This document shows positions 7,316 to 12,380 of a stretch of 12,380 nucleotides of DNA, one piece after another (positions within the stretch are counted from its first letter, which is position 1; each line of letters opens with the position of its first letter). A model generated the notes under the pieces. That model saw nothing but the letters and a program-made list of their open reading frames with translations. It had not been told where the DNA came from and made no database searches. Made by a program: the position numbers and the translations under genes. The stretch lies in the NCBI GenBank assembly GCA_902783215.1, contig CACZQD010000020.1:1-12380 (forward strand), given 5' to 3'. This DNA is from an uncultured Erysipelotrichaceae bacterium. Lineage in GTDB: Bacteria; Bacillota_I; Bacilli_A; RF39; UBA660.

Positions 7316-7344
7316 ATTATAGCAAATAAAAGAAAAAAATACAA
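7316..7344 (-). promoter_or_regulatory. Transketolase operon promoter
   Basis: On the minus strand, -35 TTGTAT (7344-7339), a 17-bp spacer and a perfect -10 TATAAT (7321-7316) preceded by TGC (extended -10). The predicted start lies about 17 bases before the transketolase ATG. Confidence 0.85.
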
Positions 7345-7350
7345 GTATAT

Positions 7351-7380
7351 AAAAAAATATCCAATTATATAATTGAATAT
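7351..7380 (-). terminator. Intrinsic terminator of greA
   Basis: On the minus strand ATATTCAATTA (7380-7370) pairs with TAATTGGATAT (7367-7357) as 11 pairs including one G-U, with a tight loop, followed by six T (7356-7351). It begins two bases after the greA stop codon and only a few bases before the transketolase -35 box. Confidence 0.8.
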
Positions 7381-7381
7381 T

Positions 7382-7849
7382 TTAAGCAGATATTTCCATA
7401 ATTTTAACATCATATGATCCATTAGGGCTTTCAACAGATACAGTTGATCCTACTTTAAGCCCTAAAATAGCTTTTGCTATTGGAGATTCATTAGAAATTT
7501 TATTTTCAAATGGATCAGCTTCATTTACTCCAACTATAGAGTATTCTTCTATCTCATCATCATCAACATATGATAATTTCACCTTTGTACCAATTGATAC
7601 TACATCTGTGTTTACTTCTGTTATAACTACTGCATTTTCTAACATTACTTCTAATTCTTTAATACGTGCTTCTACTTCTGCTTGTTCAGTTCTAGCAGCA
7701 TCATATTCAGCATTCTCACTTAAATCGCCTAACGCTCTTGCTTCTTTTAAAGCTATAATAACTTCAGGTCTTTTAACCTGGATTAAATTTTCATATTCCT
7801 TTTTTATCTCTTCTAAGCCTTCAGCTGTTAAATAAACTTCTTTTGTCAT
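7382..7849 (-). CDS. greA: Transcript cleavage factor GreA
   Basis: This 155-residue protein has the two-domain GreA layout: an N-terminal antiparallel coiled coil (about 1-75) and a C-terminal FKBP-like domain (about 82-155) containing ISNESPIAKAILGLKVG. The tip motif GDLSENAEY (41-49) supplies the acidic pair Asp42 and Glu45, equivalent to Escherichia coli Asp41 and Glu44. These enter the RNA polymerase secondary channel and promote cleavage of backtracked RNA. Length matches the family (about 158). AGAGAGGTGA precedes the ATG by four bases. The gene has its own near-consensus promoter, which overlaps the end of trhP2, and a terminator. There is no terminator between trhP2 and greA, so it can also be read from the trhP promoter. 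The trhP1-trhP2-greA order matches B. subtilis yrrN-yrrO-udk-greA without udk. Confidence 0.97.
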   Translation of the reverse strand: MTKEVYLTAEGLEEIKKEYENLIQVKRPEVIIALKEARALGDLSENAEYDAARTEQAEVEARIKELEVMLENAVVITEVNTDVVSIGTKVKLSYVDDDEIEEYSIVGVNEADPFENKISNESPIAKAILGLKVGSTVSVESPNGSYDVKIMEISA

Positions 7850-7879
7850 TTTATCACCTCTCTAAAGTCAGTCTACAAA

Positions 7880-7908
7880 ATAATACTACATTTCACTATT
7901 TTTGTCAA
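7880..7908 (-). promoter_or_regulatory. greA promoter
   Basis: A perfect -35 TTGACA (7908-7903), a 17-bp spacer and -10 TATTAT (7885-7880) on the minus strand. The -35 box starts directly after the trhP2 stop codon. Confidence 0.9.
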
Positions 7909-9096
7909 CTATTTTTTTCTAATCATGTCATATTCACATACTTTACTGTCTATCGGCATATAAACAATCTGTTTTGGATGATTAACAATTTCAATTAAAT
8001 TATCATCCTCATCATATATTTTATCGATTTTATATGTAATTATTGAATGAGATGATCCAAAAATTTCAACAATATCTCCTTTTTTAAAATAATTACGTTG
8101 TTCAACCATCATCATATTATTATCATAATTTTTTACAATTCCTAAAAAATCTTGATTAGATAATTCTATACGTCCATTATAGTAACTACAAGTTTCATCA
8201 TAAATACCATTATAAAACTGTACACACGATTCTCTATTAGCACATTTAGATAGTATGTATTTATTCTCTATATTGTATTCATCATTTATTATTTGTTTAC
8301 TATAATTATCAATTAAATGACGATATATTGATACAACTGTAGCAATGTAGTATAACGAACGCATTCTTCCTTCTATTTTAAAAGAATTAACACCTATATC
8401 TATCATATCTTTAACATAATCATACATCATTAAATCTTTTGCACAAAAAGTAAATGGTTTTTCACCTTCTAAGATGTTATGTTTTTCATCTAACAAATTA
8501 AAATCCCATCTACATATTTGACTACATCCACCTCGATTAGCATCACGATTCGTTAAGAAATTAGACATAACACATCTACCACTAATACCAGCACACATAG
8601 CCCCATGAATAAAGCACTCTAACTCCATCCCCGTTTTATCTTTAATTAATTTAATATCTTCTTTAGAACATTCTCTAGCAAGAACAATTCTTGATACACC
8701 TTCACTTTTCCAATATTTTACCGCTTCATAATTTAAAGTAGATTGTTGTGTTGACAGGTGGATCTCTAAATTATATTTTTTTGCATACTCTATTACACAA
8801 GGATCACTAATAATAACAGCATCTACCCCATATTCACTTAACTTCTTTAAATACTCATCTAATTTATCTAAATCCTCATTATGAAATACTATGTTAACAG
8901 TAACATAAACCTTTTTATTTAATTTATGAGCATAATTAATCCCTTCTTTTAATTCATCATCTGTAAAATTAATTGCATTCGCACGTAAATTAAACATTGA
9001 ACCACCAATATATATAGCATCCGCACCATATAAACAAGCAACTTTCAGTCTTTCTAAATTTCCAGCTGGCGCAAGCAACTCAACCTTATTTGTCAT
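7909..9096 (-). CDS. trhP2: U32-family tRNA uridine-34 hydroxylation protein TrhP2 (YrrO-like)
   Basis: This 395-residue U32 'peptidase' family protein begins ELLAPAGNLERLKVACLYGADAIYIGG, the usual U32 opening. The family signature spans ECFIHGAMC, SGRCVMSNFL, RDANRGGCSQICRW (about 160-197), with Cys161, Cys168, Cys175, Cys191 and Cys195. Four such cysteines hold an iron-sulfur cluster in family members. KIEGRMRSLYY further on is also typical. The E. coli homologue TrhP and the B. subtilis YrrN/YrrO pair make 5-hydroxyuridine at tRNA position 34 using prephenate; that role is assigned from family and synteny. The gene overlaps trhP1 by 11 bases, with AAGGTGA upstream of the ATG inside the trhP1 coding sequence. 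At 395 residues it is slightly shorter than B. subtilis YrrO (about 420). Confidence 0.92.
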   Translation of the reverse strand: MTNKVELLAPAGNLERLKVACLYGADAIYIGGSMFNLRANAINFTDDELKEGINYAHKLNKKVYVTVNIVFHNEDLDKLDEYLKKLSEYGVDAVIISDPCVIEYAKKYNLEIHLSTQQSTLNYEAVKYWKSEGVSRIVLARECSKEDIKLIKDKTGMELECFIHGAMCAGISGRCVMSNFLTNRDANRGGCSQICRWDFNLLDEKHNILEGEKPFTFCAKDLMMYDYVKDMIDIGVNSFKIEGRMRSLYYIATVVSIYRHLIDNYSKQIINDEYNIENKYILSKCANRESCVQFYNGIYDETCSYYNGRIELSNQDFLGIVKNYDNNMMMVEQRNYFKKGDIVEIFGSSHSIITYKIDKIYDEDDNLIEIVNHPKQIVYMPIDSKVCEYDMIRKK

Positions 9097-9955
9097 TTTT
9101 CTTCACCTTACTTAATGTATCTTTATAAAGAAAACCTGTATCAACATTAGATACTAATTTACATATTTGTTCTTCACTTTCTATAATACTAGATGAATTT
9201 AACTTATTATATATTTTTAAAACTTCCACTAAAGTATCATTAGAAATTTGAAAACCACTAAAAACAATATATTCAATACCATTTTCTTTGTAATTATAAT
9301 ATTCTTTTATTCCGTTTAAAACATAGTCAGAAAACACTTGAGTAGCTACTTCATTATCAACAATTGGATAAACATTATTTTCTTTTTCCATGTAATATAT
9401 TTTAGAATTATCTTTTATTTTAAACTTATTTAAATAATTCTTTACAATATGCCTTTTTGATACAAACATTGGTAAATATCCAAATATATTCACCATTAAT
9501 TTTGCCTTTACTTGATTAGCTATTTGTAATATATCTTTATTTGTAATATCACTAGATAAATATGCAATATCTACTCCCTTAGAATACCAATAATTAATTG
9601 TTTGATAATTAGTAGTTAAATGTTCCTGATTCCAAACCAAAGGATAATTTAAATTTAATTCTTTTTTTAAGTTAATAAAACAAACATCACTATATAAAAC
9701 TCCTGCAATATTATAATCTTTTAATTGAATTAAAATATTTTTTAATTCATCTAAATCACTATTTTCAATGTTTTTATTTAGTGATATAAATACTTCTTTT
9801 TTTGAAATGATATTTTTTAAATTATTTATATTATCTATATCAATATTATAAAATGTATCAACACTAAATCCTTTTATACCTATTATATAACCATCTATAA
9901 AATCAATACTATTATTGATTTGCTCATAATTATCAGGAATTAATATTTTTTTCAT
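9086..9955 (-). CDS. trhP1: U32-family partner protein TrhP1 (YrrN-like)
   Basis: This 289-residue protein is a shorter U32 homologue upstream of, and overlapping by 11 bases, the full-length member. Its family match is seen in NQEHLTTNYQTINYWYSKGVD (roughly 115-135), where the second gene has STQQSTLNYEAVKYW, and in FGYLPMFVSKRHIVKNY, which replaces the cysteine-rich signature. The cysteine cluster is absent: it has only two Cys, neither in the signature region. It therefore probably cannot bind an iron-sulfur cluster alone and may be the accessory subunit of a TrhP1-TrhP2 pair, as for YrrN/YrrO of B. subtilis. GGTGGTGA precedes the ATG. A strong promoter and a 5' hairpin lie just upstream. 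Confidence 0.88.
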   Translation of the reverse strand: MKKILIPDNYEQINNSIDFIDGYIIGIKGFSVDTFYNIDIDNINNLKNIISKKEVFISLNKNIENSDLDELKNILIQLKDYNIAGVLYSDVCFINLKKELNLNYPLVWNQEHLTTNYQTINYWYSKGVDIAYLSSDITNKDILQIANQVKAKLMVNIFGYLPMFVSKRHIVKNYLNKFKIKDNSKIYYMEKENNVYPIVDNEVATQVFSDYVLNGIKEYYNYKENGIEYIVFSGFQISNDTLVEVLKIYNKLNSSSIIESEEQICKLVSNVDTGFLYKDTLSKVKKNDK

Positions 9956-9967
9956 TAAATCACCACC

Positions 9968-9989
9968 AAAAAAGGACTTTTAAGTCCTT
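9968..9989 (-). terminator. Hairpin with T-run between the pilin-like gene and trhP1
   Basis: A perfect 8-bp stem, AAGGACTT (9989-9982) and AAGTCCTT (9979-9972), with a two-base AA spacer and four more T. For transcripts arriving from the pilin-like gene it is a good intrinsic terminator. For transcripts starting at the trhP promoter it would sit at the very 5' end of the RNA, where termination is unlikely. Confidence 0.75.
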
Positions 9990-9992
9990 AAA

Positions 9993-10021
9993 ATATTAGC
10001 ATATTTATATTTTTTTGTCAA
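9993..10021 (-). promoter_or_regulatory. trhP1-trhP2(-greA) promoter
   Basis: A perfect -35 TTGACA (10021-10016), a 17-bp spacer ending in TGC (extended -10) and -10 TAATAT (9998-9993). The stop codon of the upstream gene lies inside the -35 hexamer. The predicted start is around 9988-9986, at the base of the hairpin at 9989-9968. Confidence 0.9.
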
Positions 10022-10635
10022 TCCTTCTTTTTTACAGGAACACACTTATTACCACCACTACCTGTGCGATAATAAACCGTATCATAATTTCCATTTAAAA
10101 ATACATCTAGACAATTATCTACACTTTCAGAAGATGAATCTGAAATTTTACCAATTACAAACTGTGTAATCCCTATTACAAAGAAAACCATTACAGCAAT
10201 TATTATTTTCTTAACTAAAGCATTTTGTGCCTTTTTTATCTCATCTTCATTAGATGAAGCAATAGCCTTTACCATAGTAATCATTCCAATAAAAATCAAT
10301 ACAATTGGAGTCACAATTTTTAAAGCATTAACAGCAAACGATGTGATATCAGGTATTATTGGTGGAATATCATATGTCCCTGTTCCAATTGCATCTTTAT
10401 TATTTTCACAAATTGCATCATAATTAATTTTACCCGATTTAAAACCACAAGCTAAATAAACAACACCCGTATTACTACAAAATTTATATTTTTTATTATA
10501 TACAAATCCACAGACTTTACATTGGGATTTTGATAACTTTTCTTTAGAACAATCAACATTTTTAGCTTGAACAGTTTCAATACCAATAAAGACTAGTAAT
10601 AAAACCATCCATAAAATCATAAGTTTTTTCTTCAT
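10018..10635 (-). CDS. Secreted cysteine-rich, two-helix pilin-like membrane protein (TrbC/VirB2-like topology)
   Basis: The 205-residue protein starts with a clear signal peptide (MKKK, hydrophobic core, probable cleavage after VQA at 24). A cysteine-rich extracytoplasmic segment follows, with Cys29, Cys39, Cys42, Cys53, Cys63 and Cys76. Next come two membrane helices (about 101-122 and 142-162) separated by a short polar loop, SSNEDEIKKAQNALVKK, and then a tail with Cys175 and Cys198. The signal peptide plus two helices with a small charged loop is the layout of VirB2/TrbC-type pilins and related proteins in Gram-positive conjugation systems, but no other transfer gene is present here. It follows pduL by 8 bases, and its AGGAGG overlaps the pduL stop codon. 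The topology is directly visible; any pilus or secretion role is inference. Even Cys spacing suggests disulfides outside the membrane. Confidence 0.8.
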   Translation of the reverse strand: MKKKLMILWMVLLLVFIGIETVQAKNVDCSKEKLSKSQCKVCGFVYNKKYKFCSNTGVVYLACGFKSGKINYDAICENNKDAIGTGTYDIPPIIPDITSFAVNALKIVTPIVLIFIGMITMVKAIASSNEDEIKKAQNALVKKIIIAVMVFFVIGITQFVIGKISDSSSESVDNCLDVFLNGNYDTVYYRTGSGGNKCVPVKKKD

Positions 10636-10643
10636 AAATCCTC

Positions 10644-11207
10644 CTATAATATATCAACAATATCCCCATTTTTTATTAAATGAGCATTTGCATCATCAGT
10701 ATCTAAATGCATTTCAAAATATGAATTTTCAGCTGGCCTTAGATACACATTTTCAATAATACCACCTTTTTCGCCATTTATTCTAACATTAACTTTTTCC
10801 ATACCTTCTAATCCATATTCCTTCATTTGCTCTGGAAGAAGATGAATATGACGAGTAGCAATAATACAGCTTTCTTTAGCTTCTAATACTCCATTTGGTC
10901 CAATTAATGTAACTGTCTCACTATCCTTTAAATCTCCAGAATTTCTTACAGGCGGATTAATACCTAATTTATAAGAATCTGTTTTAGATATTTCTACTTG
11001 CGTATAACTTCTTAATGGTCCTAAAACACGCACATTAGATATCTCACTTTTATCAGTTTTAATAGTTAGTAAGGCAGTAGAAGCAAACTGACCAGGTTGA
11101 GTTAACTTTTTGGCTACTTCCAATTTATAATCTTCACCAAATAATATTTTAAAATGTTCTTCCTTTAAATGAATATGTCTATTTGAAACACCTACTGATA
11201 CTTTCAT
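10644..11207 (-). CDS. pduL: PduL-type phosphate acyltransferase (phosphotransacetylase)
   Basis: From the ATG at 11207 this 187-residue protein opens KVSVGVSNRHIHL, with the first metal-binding His pair of the PduL family. RVLGPLRSYTQVEIS follows, and the second half-domain has ATRHIHLLPEQM, with the second His pair. LRPAENSYFEMHLDTDDANA near the end supplies a further His typical of the fold. The enzyme exchanges acyl groups between CoA and phosphate, giving acetyl- or propionyl-phosphate. It lacks the N-terminal extension that targets PduL into microcompartments, and no shell genes lie nearby, so a cytosolic phosphotransacetylase replacing Pta is likely. The acetate kinase gene is not in the window. 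The ATG at 11207 is preferred over an in-frame ATG at 11252 because GGTGAT precedes it and the promoter's -10 box lies between the two. It forms an operon with the pilin-like gene. Confidence 0.94.
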   Translation of the reverse strand: MKVSVGVSNRHIHLKEEHFKILFGEDYKLEVAKKLTQPGQFASTALLTIKTDKSEISNVRVLGPLRSYTQVEISKTDSYKLGINPPVRNSGDLKDSETVTLIGPNGVLEAKESCIIATRHIHLLPEQMKEYGLEGMEKVNVRINGEKGGIIENVYLRPAENSYFEMHLDTDDANAHLIKNGDIVDIL

Positions 11208-11222
11208 TATATCACCATAATA

Positions 11223-11251
11223 AGTATAGCATAATTTTTTATATTTTTCCA
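11223..11251 (-). promoter_or_regulatory. pduL operon promoter
   Basis: On the minus strand, -35 TGGAAA (11251-11246, four of six to consensus), a 17-bp spacer ending in TGC, and -10 TATACT (11228-11223). Transcription would start around 11218-11216, leaving a leader of only about 10 bases. This rules out the longer pduL start. Confidence 0.7.
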
Positions 11252-11257
11252 TATATT
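11229..11257 (+). promoter_or_regulatory. Possible sigma-E-like promoter of gerQ
   Basis: On the plus strand GCATAAT (11229-11235) and CATATATT (11250-11257) are 14 bp apart. They resemble the sporulation sigma-E pattern (KCATATT, 13-15 bp, CATACAnT) at six of seven and seven of eight positions. In such AT-rich DNA a chance match is quite possible. No vegetative promoter is evident upstream of gerQ. Confidence 0.35.
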
Positions 11258-11276
11258 TTAATGAAAGGATGATGAT

Positions 11277-11591
11277 ATGAACAATAAATACTATGGTAAC
11301 ATCCCAAACAACCCAATTTTTACTGGAAACGATAATAATTCACAAACAAATAATTATCCAAATATAGAAACTAATCAATTAATGTTTCAACAAATTTTAG
11401 ATTACAATAAAGGAAAAAAAGTAACTATATATCAATCATATAATAATAATCAATCAAAATTCCCAGGAATAATTGAAAATAAAGGTCAAGATTATATTAT
11501 TTTAAGTAATCCTACTAATGGTAAATGGTACTTATTACCAATAATGTATATAGATTATATAGAATTTGACGAAAAAATTAATCTTAATTAA
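11277..11591 (+). CDS. gerQ: GerQ-like spore coat protein
   Basis: The 104-residue protein has an Asn/Tyr-rich, low-complexity N-terminal tail (1-34) and a conserved C-terminal domain (about 36-102). The domain reads QQILDYNKGKKVTIYQSY, then FPGIIENKGQDYIILSNP, then GKWYLLPIMYIDYIEFDEKI. This follows the GerQ pattern N.GK..T.Y followed by GIIE.AG.D.I..SdP..G..YLLP..YLDYI.FdEeI. In B. subtilis GerQ is a coat protein, made in the mother cell, that is cross-linked by transglutaminase Tgl through N-terminal lysines and is needed for the lytic enzyme CwlJ. Here the tail is short and has a single Lys near the start (Lys4). AAAGGATGATGAT precedes the ATG. The gene is divergent from pduL. It implies a spore-forming organism or one recently descended from spore formers; no other spore gene is visible in the window. 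Confidence 0.85.
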   Translation: MNNKYYGNIPNNPIFTGNDNNSQTNNYPNIETNQLMFQQILDYNKGKKVTIYQSYNNNQSKFPGIIENKGQDYIILSNPTNGKWYLLPIMYIDYIEFDEKINLN

Positions 11592-11619
11592 TATTTTTAT
11601 GCGATTATTCAAAAAATTA

Positions 11620-11648
11620 TTGAACACCTTTTTATTTTATGATAAAAT
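11620..11648 (+). promoter_or_regulatory. lemA-like gene promoter
   Basis: On the plus strand, -35 TTGAAC (11620-11625), a 17-bp spacer ending in TGA (extended -10) and -10 TAAAAT (11643-11648). This places the start about 11 bases before the ATG at 11666. It shows the gene is transcribed apart from gerQ. Confidence 0.85.
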
Positions 11649-11665
11649 GTTTATAGGGTGATAAC

Positions 11666-12208
11666 ATGGTAATACTTATAATAATGCTTTTAATCTTAAT
11701 AACAGTATCTGTAGTATTAGTAGTATTTGTTACTACATTTAATCAATTTCAAGACTATAAAATCAGAATTAATGAAGCAGAAGAAAGTATAGATGCCATT
11801 TTAAGAAAAAGATTTGATTTACTAAATAAAGCAATTGGAATAATAAAAGCAAACTGTGATACAAAAGATAAAATATTAGAAGATATTGTTCAAATTAAAT
11901 CTAAAAAATTAACTAATTTTGAACTGGATCGTCGATTGTATGATTCGATTAATGAATTTAATTCTTATAAAGAAAAATATCCTAAACTAAAAGATTCAGA
12001 AGCATATTTGAAAATTGAATTAGGATTATTTGAATCAGAATCAGAAATAGTTTCTTTAAGAAAATATTATAATGATATCATAACAGATTATAACAAATTA
12101 GTTAAAAATGCACCTTCAAATGTTGTCGCACTATTAACTCACAGTCAAACTAAGCCATATTTTGATGGTAATAATGTGGATACTCCTAAAGAAGAAATTA
12201 CACTATAA
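11666..12208 (+). CDS. LemA-family membrane protein
   Basis: The 180-residue protein has one N-terminal membrane helix (about 2-24) and then a long helical, charged domain. ESIDAILRKRFDLLNKAIGIIKA (40-62) corresponds to the LemA pattern nIdvqLkrR.dLipnLv..vk. Near the C-terminus, RKYYNDIITDYNKLVKNAPSNVVA and KPYFD match the family pattern of Y N..v..yN..i...P...a and yF. LemA proteins are anchored by the N-terminal helix with a four-helix bundle outside the membrane; their role is not settled. The match is recognisable but divergent. GGGTGAT precedes the ATG by four bases. It has its own promoter and terminator and so is a single-gene unit. Confidence 0.82.
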   Translation: MVILIIMLLILITVSVVLVVFVTTFNQFQDYKIRINEAEESIDAILRKRFDLLNKAIGIIKANCDTKDKILEDIVQIKSKKLTNFELDRRLYDSINEFNSYKEKYPKLKDSEAYLKIELGLFESESEIVSLRKYYNDIITDYNKLVKNAPSNVVALLTHSQTKPYFDGNNVDTPKEEITL

Positions 12209-12209
12209 A

Positions 12210-12236
12210 ACATAGCATTAAGCTATGTCTTTTTTT
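12210..12236 (+). terminator. Intrinsic terminator of the lemA-like gene
   Basis: ACATAGC (12210-12216) pairs with GCTATGT (12222-12228) around a five-base loop, followed by C and seven T (12230-12236). It starts two bases after the stop codon. Confidence 0.9.
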
Positions 12237-12335
12237 AAAATTTCAACCGCACCACTTAATATAATTTTATCAAATAACAAAATTTAGTCAATCTTTTCTT
12301 TTTTTGTTTGTAATTTTTAATGAATATATTCTGAT

Positions 12336-12380
12336 TTTTGTGTCAATGACACTTGTGTTTATTTTATCATTGACACAAAA
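12336..12380. repeat. Perfect 14-bp inverted repeat at the right edge of the window
   Basis: TTTTGTGTCAATGA (12336-12349) is the exact reverse complement of TCATTGACACAAAA (12367-12380), with 17 bases between. The left arm contributes to a nested small palindrome, GTGTC-AAT-GACAC (12340-12352). Each arm contains TTGACA on one strand, so the arms could be -35 boxes overlapped by an operator, a terminator-like hairpin, or the end of an element continuing to the right. The region 12237-12335 before it holds no recognisable gene. Confidence 0.75.

Noticed and set aside
7608..7835. Open frame of 75 codons on the plus strand inside greA
   Set aside because: It lies entirely antisense to the clear GreA coding sequence and has no recognisable motif.
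10018..11207. pduL and its neighbour as part of a propanediol or ethanolamine microcompartment
   Set aside because: There are no shell proteins, diol dehydratase or aldehyde dehydrogenase nearby, and PduL lacks an encapsulation tail.
11208..11252. Longer PduL start at the ATG at 11252, adding 15 residues that might be a microcompartment-targeting tail
   Set aside because: The extension contains the promoter's -10 box, has no ribosome binding site and no amphipathic helix, and the family normally starts at the ATG at 11207.
11600..11625. Hairpin-like TTCAA...TTGAA sequence between gerQ and the lemA-like gene
   Set aside because: The stem is only five pairs, mostly A-T, and overlaps the -35 box of the downstream promoter; it is not convincing as a terminator.
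1..12380. Mycoplasma genetic code (TGA as Trp), suggested by the extreme AT content
   Set aside because: Several genes (transketolase, the 43-aa peptide, the 537-aa protein, the pilin-like gene) end naturally at TGA, next to a ribosome binding site, overlap or terminator, and Trp is encoded by TGG in the reading frames checked.

Overview
The window looks like chromosomal DNA of a very AT-rich, low-GC Gram-positive bacterium (Bacillota, probably class Bacilli). Reasons: strong AGGAGG-type ribosome binding sites; near-consensus promoters with 17-bp spacers and several TGN-extended -10 boxes; TGA used as a genuine stop, which excludes the mycoplasma code; a GerQ-type spore coat protein; and a trhP1-trhP2-greA cluster resembling the Bacillus subtilis yrrN-yrrO-udk-greA region. 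It is mostly a compact housekeeping stretch with one accessory island. I saw no tRNA, rRNA, CRISPR array or transposase, and no stretch over 300 bases lacks a gene.

Layout. 1-348 (-): N-terminal part of a DHH/NrnA-type phosphoesterase, cut by the window edge. 416-970 (-): small DUF5684-like membrane protein. 1096-3551 (-): the accessory island, a C39-peptidase ABC exporter followed by two small genes (46 and 53 aa) that are too short for routine gene callers. Both encode nearly identical double-glycine leaders and GxxxG-containing hydrophobic cores. The operon ends at a strong hairpin terminator and looks like an undescribed two-peptide (class IIb-like) bacteriocin system with its own processing exporter. 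3618-7292 (-): transketolase, a 43-aa acidic peptide gene, and an overlapping unrecognised 537-aa protein with a possible HopA1-like segment. 7382-9955 (-): trhP1, trhP2 and greA, for wobble-uridine hydroxylation of tRNA and transcript cleavage. 10018-11207 (-): a PduL-type phosphotransacylase followed 8 bp later by a secreted, cysteine-rich, two-helix pilin-like membrane protein. 11277-12208 (+): GerQ-like and LemA-like genes, divergent from pduL. The right edge holds a perfect 14-bp inverted repeat.

The operons are tightly packed. Stop codons sit inside Shine-Dalgarno sequences (pduL to pilin-like gene; 46-aa to 53-aa peptide), inside terminator hairpins, or inside the next gene's -35 box (pilin-like gene to trhP1). 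The most notable content is the peptide/exporter operon, with the 43-aa peptide plus 537-aa protein pair second. Family calls rest on motif recognition by eye; no database search was run.
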